Positions 1-9,257 of a stretch of 58,899 nt of DNA are shown here, piece after piece. The stretch comes from Lentimicrobiaceae bacterium. GTDB lineage: Bacteria > Bacteroidota > Bacteroidia > Bacteroidales > F082. How positions within the stretch are numbered: position 1 is the stretch's first letter; the number at the start of each line of letters is the position of its first letter. The position numbers and the translations under genes are program-made. The DNA lies in NCBI GenBank assembly GCA_031262365.1, contig JAISHW010000062.1:1-58899 (forward strand), in the 5' to 3' direction. The notes beneath the pieces are model-generated. The model saw nothing but the letters and a program-made list of their open reading frames with translations, searched no databases and was not told the DNA's origin.

Positions 1-1500
1 GGCGATGTGGAAATACAAAAGGAAGTGGATACCATTCTCCGAGATAAAGAGCAATCCCTAACATTCAAAGACAAAGATGGCAAATGGAATGTGCGCCGTT
101 TCTTCTTCTCCAAGTGGACGCTATGCGAGGGTTGGGACAATCCGAATGTTTTTGTCATCACCAAGCTGCGCTCCTCCGGTTCCGAAATTAGAAAGCTGCA
201 GGAAGTAGGGCGTGGCTTGCGCCTGCCATTTGATGAGAACGGCGTGCGTATCAGCGATGAAGAGTTCTATCTTACCTACATCATCGACTATTCGGAGCAC
301 TCGTTTGCCAAAAAGCTGGTCGGCGAAATCAATGCCGATGGTGGTACATTGGAGAGTGGCAAAATTACTGATGAAATATTGAACCTATTAGTTAAGGCGG
401 AATATGCGCCTAATGCAAATGCGGCATTCTTCAAATTGGGTGGCGAAGGTATCATTGATGCAAATAAGAATATTCTTGATACCGAAAAGCTCTTCGCACT
501 TTTGCCAGAAAGCAGCAACCTGAAACTGAAGGCGGGTAAGATTATCGGCGAAGACCTTCCCGAGAAACCGCAAGTGCGCCTCAACAAAGAGAACTTCGAG
601 AAGCTACGCGACCTTTGGAATGAAGTGACCAAACGTTACCTTTTGCATTTTGAAGCTATTAAAGATAACGAGCTACACAGTATCCTTGTACGTGTATTTT
701 CTGATGATTCGGTTTTTATCGCTCCTACCGTTCAAATAGTGGAAGAGCAGCTAACGACAAACGATAGTGAACATATTGGATTGGTAAGCAGTGGATACAA
801 ATCGGCGAACTCCATGTTGAGCGTTATTCCTTATGGCGAGTTTTTGAAGCGGATAAGTCGTCAAACCGATTTGCCTGTATCGTTGCTTCATGCCAGTATA
901 GTAGAAGCAAGAAAAGGGAAAGATACGTCAAACGAACTGTTCAATATGATTTCATTGGACAACACTATTAAGAAGTTCAACGAAGAATTTGTGGCGTGGT
1001 TTGCCCAAAAGTTTTCCTATACGCCATTGGACTATACCGCCCGCACCACTTTGTTTACGGTAGAAGGGAACTTTGTGGATACGCTTGCACAAGGCATCGT
1101 TGGTGAAATAGAAGCCAAAGATATCTTGCGTGACAAGGAGAATTACCTCTATGACAAGTACGTTTACGACACCGAGATAGAGCATCAAGTACTCAAGGTG
1201 AATCCACCGACAGAAGTCATCGCCTACGGAAAATTACCGCGCCGCAGTATCAAACTACCGACCTACACCGGTGGAACGACCAGCCCGGATTTCGTCTATG
1301 CCATTCGTAACGCGCGAACTGACGCTACGACCTTGCATCTGATTGTCGAGACCAAGAGCGATAACCCGCGACTCTCTGACAAAATTGCCGTAGATGCTCA
1401 ACAGAAAGCCTTCGAGAATATCGCCAACATTGAATGGCGTATGGAGACGGATGTACGGGAGTTTGAGAAGGAGTTGAGGAGGATGACGGACAAGCTATAA
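1..1500 (+). CDS. Type III restriction endonuclease Res subunit, C-terminal part (5' truncated by window edge)
   Basis: The frame is open from base 1, so the N-terminal helicase part lies outside the window. The visible part begins near the end of a superfamily 2 helicase domain: a motif VI-like QEVGRGLRLP at about residues 67-76, preceded by CEGWDNPNV, typical of type III Res subunits. A C-terminal nuclease domain follows, with a PD-(D/E)XK pattern: SPDF at about 430 and VETKSD at about 447-452. Res subunits translocate on and cut DNA in complex with a Mod methyltransferase, which should lie upstream. Sampled lines are 32-55 percent GC, several clearly above the neighbouring genes, which fits an acquired defence island. 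It ends 52 bases from a convergent gene. Family certain; activity unknown because the Walker motifs are not visible. Confidence 0.9.
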   Translation, partial: GDVEIQKEVDTILRDKEQSLTFKDKDGKWNVRRFFFSKWTLCEGWDNPNVFVITKLRSSGSEIRKLQEVGRGLRLPFDENGVRISDEEFYLTYIIDYSEHSFAKKLVGEINADGGTLESGKITDEILNLLVKAEYAPNANAAFFKLGGEGIIDANKNILDTEKLFALLPESSNLKLKAGKIIGEDLPEKPQVRLNKENFEKLRDLWNEVTKRYLLHFEAIKDNELHSILVRVFSDDSVFIAPTVQIVEEQLTTNDSEHIGLVSSGYKSANSMLSVIPYGEFLKRISRQTDLPVSLLHASIVEARKGKDTSNELFNMISLDNTIKKFNEEFVAWFAQKFSYTPLDYTARTTLFTVEGNFVDTLAQGIVGEIEAKDILRDKENYLYDKYVYDTEIEHQVLKVNPPTEVIAYGKLPRRSIKLPTYTGGTTSPDFVYAIRNARTDATTLHLIVETKSDNPRLSDKIAVDAQQKAFENIANIEWRMETDVREFEKELRRMTDKL

Positions 1501-1552
1501 AGTTACCTTGAAATTCTTTTTTTTTGATAAAACAGTACGTTGCGACATTCAA

Positions 1553-2095
1553 TTAAAAAAAATCGTCTTCTTTAAAACTTAAATTTGTTACGGAATCTTG
1601 AATCTGATGTATAACAGATAGAATTACAGCAAGTTTGTATCCCCAATGCAATCGAAAGTTTTCAGAACAAAGTGCAATTGCGTTTTCGCGCGCAGCATAA
1701 CTGTTTCTTTTGTATAACAAAAGAAAGTTTTTGATGTCTTGATAGGTGTCGGCTAAATTTTCGGCAACGCTTCCTTTAATTGTTTCGGAAAAAGAAGAAA
1801 GGTTATCGTTTACATACCAAAATTCATCTTGACTTCCTGTAAGATTTCTTAAAGCGTAAAAAATTGATTCCCACTGTTCTTCGTTCACGAAATATTCGGC
1901 GGCTTCGGGAAACTCGGGTGTAATTTGTGGCAACAAATGTCCTCGAAGATAAAGCAGTGGAATCAAACCTTGTAAAGTTCTATAAAAATCGTTTTGCGAA
2001 TGTGTGTTGCACCTTTCCAAAAAAGCACAAAACTCTTCGGCTACTATTGTCATTTCTAATACGTTGCGCGACAGTGTTATATCGTTTTCAGGCAT
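1553..2095 (-). CDS. DUF5063 family protein
   Basis: A 180-residue soluble, mostly helical protein with no signal peptide, resembling the Bacteroidetes DUF5063 family (conserved VAEEFCAFLE near the N-terminus, then ANDTYQDIKN-like and LHWGYKLAVILSVIH-like helices towards the end). Function unknown. I chose the ATG at 2095: a longer frame opens at a TTG at 2122, but that codon overlaps a TAnnTTTG -7 element (2120-2127), so it would lie upstream of the transcript start. It is convergent with the restriction gene and stands 93 bases downstream of the Omp85-like gene, with its own promoter. Family assignment is from recalled pattern and is moderately sure. Confidence 0.75.
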   Translation of the reverse strand: MPENDITLSRNVLEMTIVAEEFCAFLERCNTHSQNDFYRTLQGLIPLLYLRGHLLPQITPEFPEAAEYFVNEEQWESIFYALRNLTGSQDEFWYVNDNLSSFSETIKGSVAENLADTYQDIKNFLLLYKRNSYAARENAIALCSENFRLHWGYKLAVILSVIHQIQDSVTNLSFKEDDFF

Positions 2096-2119
2096 TGTTT
2101 TGTACAAATTGATAGTTTG

Positions 2120-2127
2120 CAAAAGTA
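2120..2127 (-). promoter_or_regulatory. Bacteroidetes -7 element upstream of DUF5063 gene
   Basis: TACTTTTG on the minus strand fits the TAnnTTTG consensus. Expected transcript start is near 2113, giving a leader of about 18 nt to the ATG at 2095. No clear -33 TTG is seen. Confidence 0.5.
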
Positions 2128-2188
2128 CAATTCAAAAATAGATTTTGAAAAGAAATGAGCGATGAAAAGAAAAATAAGTTTGCCGCAA

Positions 2189-4126
2189 TTATTTGAACTC
2201 GAATATTGCAGGTGCTCCCGGAGTGAAGCTCTTAAATAAATGTTCGTTGGTGTCGAGCAAATCAAAAGCAAAACTTTTTATACCGGAAGGCATATTCGGA
2301 TAATACATGAGGCGAAGCTGAATGTTGGCAAAAACTAAGTATTTGTTGTACAGACGAATACCAAAGCCATATCCCGAAACAAGTCGGCGTTCGAAAAGGG
2401 CTTCTTTCGCATCGGATATAAATCCGGCGTTTAACGAAATAAAAGGTGTAAACCGAAAACCGACGAATTTACAAGGTGTGTAACATTGAACTTGTATCAT
2501 GCCATTCAGTCGGTGTTCGCCACGAAATTTATAACTGTTCAAACCTAAAATTCCGAATTGATTGTTGAGATACAAACTATCATACAAGTTTCGGTTGATA
2601 CCAAGCGTGTAACTGATTGAACTCAAAAAACGTATTTGGTAATTGTCGGTGATTTTAATCTTTGGACTATAATGTGTTACATCTAATTTCAACAGCCCGT
2701 CTTTCATTTTTTTATTATAAATATGTGTCCCAAATTGTGCCATTGTTGCAAGATAGCTCGAAACTCCTGATACGCTTCCTGTTTTAAACTCAATGCCGAA
2801 ATAAGGCAAAGTACGAAATTCGCCAAACACAAGTCCTGTAGTGAATGTTGTGCTGAATCCTGTTGGAAGCGTGATAACATGTCCTTGGTCAAGGAGCGAA
2901 AATGTGTTTACAAAAGATTGCGAAACGAACGATATGCTTCCTAATACGCCCGTATAATTCGATACGAAAAGATTGGTATCAGCTGCTATGTAAGGTCGTT
3001 TGTCGTAATATTTGTTGTTTAAACCAACTGCCGGAATAAGAAATTTAGGTGTTTTGTCTTTTTTTATGTTTTTTAATTGAATTTGATAACCGACCCAAGC
3101 ATTGGCAGCATAATATAGGGCTTTATTATCAAGTATTTTCGGGTTAATCCAGTTGGGTAATAAATAGTTGCGCGCTTCAAAATTAAAACCGCCCCCCAAG
3201 TTTACAACAGATGGAATATAAGTGCGTTCTGACGTGAATGAGAACGATTCGCTTTCAGTTGATCTTTTATAATGTAAATCAGCCGTGATGAAATTTTTAC
3301 GAAAGTTATTGATTTTATAGTACATCTCACTCAAAAACACTTTGGGATCATCATTTTGGTTGTGTTCGACTTTTAATCCGAATTCATTGCCTAATCCTAA
3401 TAAGTTTGAGTTCCAAAGTTTGATATTTTGTTTTTTTTCGGAAATGATATTTACATTGAATCCGTAAGAAAATTTATCTTTTACAACGAGTACTATTTCT
3501 GCACTGTCACCTATTTGATTTATGTAAAAAAAAGCGTCGTCGATATAATTCAAGTTTCTAATAATTCTTTTGTTTTCAGCTAATATATAAGGGTTTAAAG
3601 AGTCTCCTACTTTGAATAACAGCTGCGAATGTATGACACTTTCAGCTGTTGATCGGTGTAAGTTGTTAATGAAATGAGTCATTTTCGAATCCTGAAGTTC
3701 GTTCAGCGTCGTGTCATAAACAGACGATCCAATAAGTTTAAGGGTTTTAATGCGGATATTTTTGATGATAAGCCCTGAATAATTCTCAAAATCTTCGATG
3801 CTTTTTGAGAAATCTTTTCCATTTTCAGCATCTTTACGCGGATTTATTTGTTTTGTTAAAGCAAGTCTTGCTAATTCGCGTCCAAGTGCTGTTGTGTTTG
3901 TTTTGTTGCGAATAGTGCCGTAAAAATATTCTTCACTGTCGATTTCTTTTACTAATTGATCTTTTCGAGTGATGATTAGTGTATCGTTTGGAAAATGAAC
4001 ATACACACTGTCGATAAGAAAAAAAGAATTGGCTTTTATTTGAAGCGTATCACTTAAACGAGTAGGCAATCCGAATATTTCGATTGCTAAAAACAAGAAA
4101 GAGAAGAAGATAATCGTTTTTTTCAC
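2189..4126 (-). CDS. Omp85/BamA-like outer membrane protein with POTRA domain
   Basis: A secreted protein of 645 residues. With the GTG at 4126 it starts MKKTIIFFSFLFLAIEIFG, a clean signal peptide. A longer GTG start at 4150 overlaps the -7 element (4150-4157) and is rejected. A POTRA-like segment (GDSLNPYILAENKRIIRN, around residues 185-202) is followed by a long region of alternating aromatic and polar strands ending in a short C-terminal FEFK, as in 16-stranded Omp85 barrels. Likely outer membrane located. BamA, TamA and patatin-linked surface antigens share this layout. The single visible POTRA and modest length argue against the main BamA. Substrate unknown. It stands alone between two terminable units: pgm upstream ends in a terminator at 4162-4196. 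Confidence 0.7.
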   Translation of the reverse strand: MKKTIIFFSFLFLAIEIFGLPTRLSDTLQIKANSFFLIDSVYVHFPNDTLIITRKDQLVKEIDSEEYFYGTIRNKTNTTALGRELARLALTKQINPRKDAENGKDFSKSIEDFENYSGLIIKNIRIKTLKLIGSSVYDTTLNELQDSKMTHFINNLHRSTAESVIHSQLLFKVGDSLNPYILAENKRIIRNLNYIDDAFFYINQIGDSAEIVLVVKDKFSYGFNVNIISEKKQNIKLWNSNLLGLGNEFGLKVEHNQNDDPKVFLSEMYYKINNFRKNFITADLHYKRSTESESFSFTSERTYIPSVVNLGGGFNFEARNYLLPNWINPKILDNKALYYAANAWVGYQIQLKNIKKDKTPKFLIPAVGLNNKYYDKRPYIAADTNLFVSNYTGVLGSISFVSQSFVNTFSLLDQGHVITLPTGFSTTFTTGLVFGEFRTLPYFGIEFKTGSVSGVSSYLATMAQFGTHIYNKKMKDGLLKLDVTHYSPKIKITDNYQIRFLSSISYTLGINRNLYDSLYLNNQFGILGLNSYKFRGEHRLNGMIQVQCYTPCKFVGFRFTPFISLNAGFISDAKEALFERRLVSGYGFGIRLYNKYLVFANIQLRLMYYPNMPSGIKSFAFDLLDTNEHLFKSFTPGAPAIFEFK

Positions 4127-4149
4127 TTCGAAAAATACATGTTTACTCA

Positions 4150-4157
4150 CAAAGATA
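4150..4157 (-). promoter_or_regulatory. -7 element upstream of Omp85-like gene
   Basis: Minus-strand TATCTTTG matches TAnnTTTG. It overlaps the longest possible start codon of the downstream gene and so supports the GTG start at 4126, with a leader of about 17 nt. Confidence 0.5.
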
Positions 4158-4161
4158 AACG

Positions 4162-4196
4162 AAAAAGGATGCCATAAGTTTTTTGTAGCATCCTTT
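4162..4196 (-). terminator. Rho-independent terminator after phosphoglucomutase
   Basis: A 9-bp stem (AAAGGATGC at 4164-4172 paired with GCATCCTTT at 4188-4196) is followed on the minus strand by a run of five T. It separates pgm from the Omp85-like gene. Confidence 0.7.
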
Positions 4197-4220
4197 ATAT
4201 AACGTAAACAAGATTAATTT

Positions 4221-5960
4221 TTATGCAATGTTTAACGAATTAATAATTGCAATGATTTTTTTGTCTAATTCAGACAAAACAGTGTTCGCTTCTTTGTTGT
4301 CTAATGAGGCTTTTACACCAAAATAGAATTTTATTTTAGGTTCTGTTCCCGAAGGTCTTACGCTGATTTTGGATCCGTCTTCGGTGAAAAATTGCAATAC
4401 ATCGGATTTTGGCAAATCAATTTTTGTTTGTTTTCCGCTCGCTAAATCAGTCGCTATTTGTTCTTTGTAATCGCGTATTTCGACGAGTTTCGAACCGGCA
4501 ATTTCTTTTGGTGGATTTTTTCTGAAATTTTCCATCATGTCTTTGATTTCTTCAACACCACTGATTCCTTTTTTTGTTAACGAAATCAAATGCTCTTTGT
4601 AAACGCCAAATTCGCGATAAATTTCCAATAAGATTTGATAAAGTGTTTTTCCTTGTTCTTTTGCCCACGCAGCAGTTTCGGCAATCATGGCGCACGACAT
4701 CACAGCATCTTTGTCGCGAACAAAATCGCTGATCAGATAACCGTAACTTTCTTCGCCGCCGGCAATAAATGTTTTTTTGCCTTCGTTTTTTAAAATAATG
4801 TCGGCAATAAATTTGAATCCGGTAAGTACATCATAACAAGCCACATCGTATTGCGAAGCGATGTCTTTCAGTAATTCTGTTGTAACGATTGTTTTGACAA
4901 TGTATTCGTTTCCGGTTAGTTTATTCAGTTCGCTCCAACGTCTTAATAGATAATAGATTAGAATCGAAGCTGTTTGATTTCCATTGAGTAAGATAAACTC
5001 GCCGATATCGTTTTTTACAGCGATTCCAACCCGATCGGCATCGGGATCGGTAGCCATAACAAGCTCCGCATCAACTTCATGGGCTTTTTTTATAGCAAGT
5101 TCTAAAGCGGCAGGTTCTTCAGGATTTGGCGATACCACAGTAGGGAAGTTTCCGTCGATAACCATTTGTTGTTCAACGGTAAACACGTTTTCAAAGCCAA
5201 ATTTTTTCAATACTTGCGGCACGAGTTTGTAGCCGGTTCCGTGTATCGGCGTGTAAACGATGGGCAAATGTGCTTGTTTTTTGATGATTTCGGGCGATAA
5301 ACTTAATGAAGCAATTTTCGATAAGTAAATAGTATCAAAATCTTCGCCTAAAATGTGAATGAATTCCGGTTTTTTGTCGAAATGAACGAGCGAAGGATTG
5401 GTGATTTTTTCGACTTCGGCAATTACATTTTTGTCGTGCGGACTGATTAACTGTCCGCCATCGTTCCAATATGCTTTGTAACCGTTGTATTCTTTCGGAT
5501 TGTGCGAAGCTGTGATGACGATGCCGCTATGACATTTTAGTTCGCGAATGGCAAACGAAAGTTCGGGAGTAGGGCGGAGGCTGTCGAAAAGATAAACTTC
5601 GATGCTGTTTGCCGACATAACTTCGGCTGTAATTTGCGCAAACTCACGACTGTTATTTCGCGAGTCGTATGCAATGGCTACACGCAGTTTTTCACCATCG
5701 AACATTTTTTTGATGTAGTTTGCCAATCCTTGCGTAGCCATTGCAACGGTATATTTATTCATACGGTTTGTTCCAACTCCCATGATACCGCGCAAACCTC
5801 CTGTGCCAAATTCGAGGTTACGGTAAAAACTTTCTTTCAACTCAACAGGATTGTTTTGAATCATTTCGACAACTTCTTCTCTTGTGCGGTTGTCGAAAGG
5901 TGCTTTTGTCCATTCGATAGCGCGCTCCAAAATGTGAGAATCTATTTGATGTTTGTTCAT
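4221..5960 (-). CDS. Phosphoglucomutase/phosphomannomutase family phospho-sugar mutase
   Basis: 579 residues, the usual length of the bacterial PgcA-type long phosphohexomutases. It interconverts hexose 1- and 6-phosphates. Visible motifs: phosphoserine loop TASHNPKEYNGYK (Ser152), metal-binding DPDADRVGIA (about 305-314), sugar-specificity loop GGEESYGY (about 398-405), and C-terminal phosphate-binding RPSGTEPKIKF. It ends the unit uxs-rmlD-pgm, 19 bases after rmlD, and is followed by a terminator. With the UDP-sugar enzymes upstream it probably supplies glucose 1-phosphate for nucleotide sugars. Whether it prefers glucose or mannose cannot be read from sequence. Confidence 0.92.
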   Translation of the reverse strand: MNKHQIDSHILERAIEWTKAPFDNRTREEVVEMIQNNPVELKESFYRNLEFGTGGLRGIMGVGTNRMNKYTVAMATQGLANYIKKMFDGEKLRVAIAYDSRNNSREFAQITAEVMSANSIEVYLFDSLRPTPELSFAIRELKCHSGIVITASHNPKEYNGYKAYWNDGGQLISPHDKNVIAEVEKITNPSLVHFDKKPEFIHILGEDFDTIYLSKIASLSLSPEIIKKQAHLPIVYTPIHGTGYKLVPQVLKKFGFENVFTVEQQMVIDGNFPTVVSPNPEEPAALELAIKKAHEVDAELVMATDPDADRVGIAVKNDIGEFILLNGNQTASILIYYLLRRWSELNKLTGNEYIVKTIVTTELLKDIASQYDVACYDVLTGFKFIADIILKNEGKKTFIAGGEESYGYLISDFVRDKDAVMSCAMIAETAAWAKEQGKTLYQILLEIYREFGVYKEHLISLTKKGISGVEEIKDMMENFRKNPPKEIAGSKLVEIRDYKEQIATDLASGKQTKIDLPKSDVLQFFTEDGSKISVRPSGTEPKIKFYFGVKASLDNKEANTVLSELDKKIIAIINSLNIA

Positions 5961-5979
5961 GTCGGTATTTTTTTGTTGG

Positions 5980-6846
5980 TTATTGCTGCTTATTTAATTC
6001 GTTGAGACATTTTTCTAAACTGTCGCGCCAATAAGGAATTGTAATTCCTGTAAATTGTTTGAATTTTGTTTTGTTCAACACACTATAAAACGGACGTTTT
6101 GTTGGTGTCGGAAAATCTTTCGATTCGATAGGATTTATTTTACAATCAAGCTGTTGTATTTCGATGATTGCTTTGGCAAAGTCGTACCAACTGGCAACGC
6201 CTTCGTTCGAAAAATGGAATATTTCTCGAATATTTTCTTTTCCGAATTTATCGATTACGTACATAATTGCCACAGCCAAATCAAAAGCCCAAGTTGGTGT
6301 GCCGATTTGGTCTGAAACAACGTTAATTTCGCCGCGTTCTTTAGCTAATCGGGTCATTGTTTTTACGAAGTTGTTTCCCGAAGCGGCGTATAGCCATGAA
6401 GTTCGCATGATAACGTAACGATTTGCTTTTTTTATTACATTTTCTTCTCCTTTGGCTTTCGAAAAGGCATAAGCCGATTTTGGACAGACAGGATTTTCTT
6501 CAATATAAGGTTTGTAATTTTCGCCGTCGAAAACATAATCGGTCGAAATATGAACCAAAAAAGCATCATTTTTGTAACAAGCATGAGCTAAAATTTCAGG
6601 AGCTTCTGCGTTGATTAATAGTGCTTTTTCGGGTTCTTCTTCCGCTTTATCAACGGCAGTGTAAGCTGCACAATTGATGCAAACTTCGATGTTTTTATTC
6701 GTGAAAAAGTGTTCAATTTGTGTGCGACTTGTGATGTCGAGCGTATCGATATCGGTAAAATACCAGTTGTGAATTTTGTCGGTAGCGGCAATTTTCTGAA
6801 GTTCCGTTCCGAGTTGCCCATTAGCACCTGTTACAAGGATATTCAT
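5980..6846 (-). CDS. rfbD: dTDP-4-dehydrorhamnose reductase
   Basis: 288 residues, an extended short-chain dehydrogenase. The N-terminal nucleotide loop is TGANGQLG (6-13), the catalytic pair is Tyr126/Lys130 in YAFSK, and STDYVFDG (101-108) is the RmlD hallmark. It reduces dTDP-4-keto-L-rhamnose to dTDP-L-rhamnose for surface polysaccharide. Its ATG overlaps the stop of the UDP-glucuronate decarboxylase gene by 4 bases, showing translational coupling. The other dTDP-rhamnose genes (rfbA, rfbB, rfbC) are not in the window. Confidence 0.92.
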   Translation of the reverse strand: MNILVTGANGQLGTELQKIAATDKIHNWYFTDIDTLDITSRTQIEHFFTNKNIEVCINCAAYTAVDKAEEEPEKALLINAEAPEILAHACYKNDAFLVHISTDYVFDGENYKPYIEENPVCPKSAYAFSKAKGEENVIKKANRYVIMRTSWLYAASGNNFVKTMTRLAKERGEINVVSDQIGTPTWAFDLAVAIMYVIDKFGKENIREIFHFSNEGVASWYDFAKAIIEIQQLDCKINPIESKDFPTPTKRPFYSVLNKTKFKQFTGITIPYWRDSLEKCLNELNKQQ

Positions 6847-7778
6847 TTTACAATAGTTCTGAAAAATTCAATTGTTTTTGTTAATCCTTCGTCGAGTTTG
6901 ATTTTAGGTTCCCAACCAAGTTTTGCTTTGGCTAAATCAATATTTGGTTGTCGTTGCATCGGGTCGTCGGAAGGCAATGGCATGAAGGTGATTTTTGATT
7001 TTGATTCGGTAAGTTTAATCACTTTTTCGGCTAATTCTATCATTGTAAATTCGCCGGGATTTCCGATGTTTACAGGTCCTATGAAATTTTCGTCGGAATT
7101 CATCATGCGAATCATTCCTTCAATTAAATCGTCGACATATTGAAAACTACGTGTTTGTTTTCCATCGCCATAAATTGTTATTGGTTCGTTTTTCAACGCT
7201 TGAACGATAAAATTCGAAACTACACGTCCGTCGTTCGGATGCATTCGAGGTCCGTAAGTATTGAAAATACGAATGATTTTGATGGCAACATTGTTTTGTT
7301 GGTGGTAATTCATGAACAATGTTTCGGCACAGCGTTTTCCTTCGTCGTAGCATGAACGTATGCCAATCGGATTGACGTGTCCCCAATAGGATTCGACTTG
7401 AGGATGTATTTCGGGATCGCCGTAAACTTCGCTTGTTGAGGCTTGTAAAATTTTTGCACGCACACGTTTTGCCAAACCTAACATATTAATGGCTCCCATG
7501 ACGGAGGTTTTAACCGTTTTGATAGGATTGTATTGATAATGGATAGGAGAGGCAGGACAAGCCAAATTGTAAATTTGGTCTACTTCGACAAAAAACGGTG
7601 TTGTTACATCGTGTCGGATAAGTTCGAAATAAGGATTTTCTAGTAAATGAACTACATTTTTCTTTTGTCCGGTAAAGTAATTGTCTAAGCAAATTACTTC
7701 ATTTCCTTCGTTTAACAGTCGCTCGCATAGGTGCGATCCAAGAAAACCGGCTCCTCCGGTAACAAGAACTCTGCTCAT
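6843..7778 (-). CDS. UDP-glucuronate decarboxylase (UDP-xylose synthase)
   Basis: 311 residues, extended SDR fold. Nucleotide loop TGGAGFLGS (7-15); [11 protein letters not shown] (31-41) is typical of UXS; active-site Ser/Thr region TSEVYGDP with Glu117; catalytic Tyr144/Lys148 in YDEGK. The enzyme oxidises and decarboxylates UDP-glucuronate to UDP-xylose. Its substrate is made by the UDP-glucose dehydrogenase encoded immediately upstream, and a terminator (7793-7827) lies between the two. The call is clear; end product (UDP-xylose or 4-keto-pentose intermediate) is inferred from family. Confidence 0.92.
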   Translation of the reverse strand: MSRVLVTGGAGFLGSHLCERLLNEGNEVICLDNYFTGQKKNVVHLLENPYFELIRHDVTTPFFVEVDQIYNLACPASPIHYQYNPIKTVKTSVMGAINMLGLAKRVRAKILQASTSEVYGDPEIHPQVESYWGHVNPIGIRSCYDEGKRCAETLFMNYHQQNNVAIKIIRIFNTYGPRMHPNDGRVVSNFIVQALKNEPITIYGDGKQTRSFQYVDDLIEGMIRMMNSDENFIGPVNIGNPGEFTMIELAEKVIKLTESKSKITFMPLPSDDPMQRQPNIDLAKAKLGWEPKIKLDEGLTKTIEFFRTIVK

Positions 7779-7792
7779 GGTTATTATTATTT

Positions 7793-7827
7793 AAAAAAAG
7801 CACTCGATGCTGAATTACATTGAGTGC
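7793..7827 (-). terminator. Terminator after UDP-glucose dehydrogenase
   Basis: A GCACTC/GAGTGC stem (7800-7805 and 7822-7827) is followed on the minus strand by seven T (7793-7799). It sits between the ugd stop and the uxs start. Confidence 0.65.
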
Positions 7828-7850
7828 CTTTGTGTATTAAAATTCAATTT

Positions 7851-9176
7851 TTATTTTTTCGTATTGATGCCAATGCAATAATAATCAAAACCTTCTGACT
7901 TTATTTCTTTCGCATCGTAAATGTTTCTTCCGTCGAAAATGACCGGTTTTTTCAATAGTTGTTTTATCACTTTGAAACTTGGAAACTTAAATTCCGACCA
8001 TTCGGTAACGATAATCAATGCGTCAGCTTCTACAAGTGGCTCATATTGATTATTATAGAAATGAACTGTGTCGCCAAAAATTCGTTTTCCTTCTTCCATG
8101 GCAACCGGATCGTAAACTTTAACACACGCTTCTGCTTCCAATAATTTTTCGATAATTACACGTGAAGGTGCCTCGCGCATGTCGTCGGTATTGGGTTTGA
8201 ACGAAAGTCCCCAAATAGCAATGACTTTTCCTTTTAAGTTTCCTTGGTAATAGTTGTCTAATTTACGATACAAAATCGATTTTTGATCTTCGTTGACATC
8301 TTCTGCCGATTGTAGTACGCGGAGATCGTATCCGTATTGTTTTCCTGTTTTTATCAGTGCTTTGACATCTTTCGGGAAACATGAGCCGCCATAACCGGTT
8401 CCGGGGTAGATAAAATATTGTCCGATACGACGATCCGATCCGATTCCTTTCCGAACCAAATTTACATCTGCACCTACGATTTCGCACAAGTTAGCAATGT
8501 CGTTCATGAAACTGATTTTTGTTGCAAGCATGGCGTTAGCGGCATATTTGGTCATTTCGGCAGAAACGATGTCCATAAAAATCACCGGATGCCCGTTCAT
8601 CGTAAATGGTTTGTAGAGTTTTTGCATCAATTCTTCAGCTCTTTTAGTATCAACTCCAACAACGATTCGATCCGGTTTTAGAAAATCTTCAACTGCTGCA
8701 CCTTCTTTTAAAAATTCGGGGTTTGAAGCGACATCGAATGGAATATTTAAGCCTCTGGCATCAAGTTCTTCTTGAATTGCTTTGCGAACTTTTTCGGCTG
8801 TTCCGACAGGCACGGTACTTTTGGTTACTACCAAAACATAGTCATTAATATTGCGACCAACACTACGCGCTACATCTAAAACGTATTTCAGATCGGCACT
8901 ACCATCTTCATCGGGAGGCGTGCCAACAGCACTAAAAATGACTTGACATCCGGGTAATGTAGAAACGATATCTGTTGTAAAGAACAAACGTTTTTTTTCA
9001 ACATTACGCATGACGATTTCTTCGAGTCCGGGTTCGAAAATAGGGATGATGCCTTTGTTTAGATTAGCTATTTTATTTTTGTCAATGTCAACACAATGGA
9101 CTTCAATTCCGACTTCGGCAAAGCAAGCTCCTGTAACAAGGCCAACATAGCCGGTTCCTACGATAGTAATTTTCAT
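7851..9176 (-). CDS. ugd: UDP-glucose 6-dehydrogenase
   Basis: 441 residues from the ATG at 9176, which gives the canonical family N-terminus [14 protein letters not shown] 21-codon extension upstream has no family match and is rejected. Rossmann loop GTGYVG (7-12), STVPVGT (120-126), NPEFLKEG (152-159) and the active-site Cys266 in [10 protein letters not shown] are all present. It oxidises UDP-glucose twice with NAD to UDP-glucuronate. It feeds the UDP-glucuronate decarboxylase downstream. Complete and unremarkable. Confidence 0.95.
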   Translation of the reverse strand: MKITIVGTGYVGLVTGACFAEVGIEVHCVDIDKNKIANLNKGIIPIFEPGLEEIVMRNVEKKRLFFTTDIVSTLPGCQVIFSAVGTPPDEDGSADLKYVLDVARSVGRNINDYVLVVTKSTVPVGTAEKVRKAIQEELDARGLNIPFDVASNPEFLKEGAAVEDFLKPDRIVVGVDTKRAEELMQKLYKPFTMNGHPVIFMDIVSAEMTKYAANAMLATKISFMNDIANLCEIVGADVNLVRKGIGSDRRIGQYFIYPGTGYGGSCFPKDVKALIKTGKQYGYDLRVLQSAEDVNEDQKSILYRKLDNYYQGNLKGKVIAIWGLSFKPNTDDMREAPSRVIIEKLLEAEACVKVYDPVAMEEGKRIFGDTVHFYNNQYEPLVEADALIIVTEWSEFKFPSFKVIKQLLKKPVIFDGRNIYDAKEIKSEGFDYYCIGINTKK

Positions 9177-9257
9177 TTTTGTTGTATTTGTTTTTAGATT
9201 AGAAAAACGAGGCAAGGTACTAAAAAAAATGTTGTACAATGAAATGTGATTGATATT

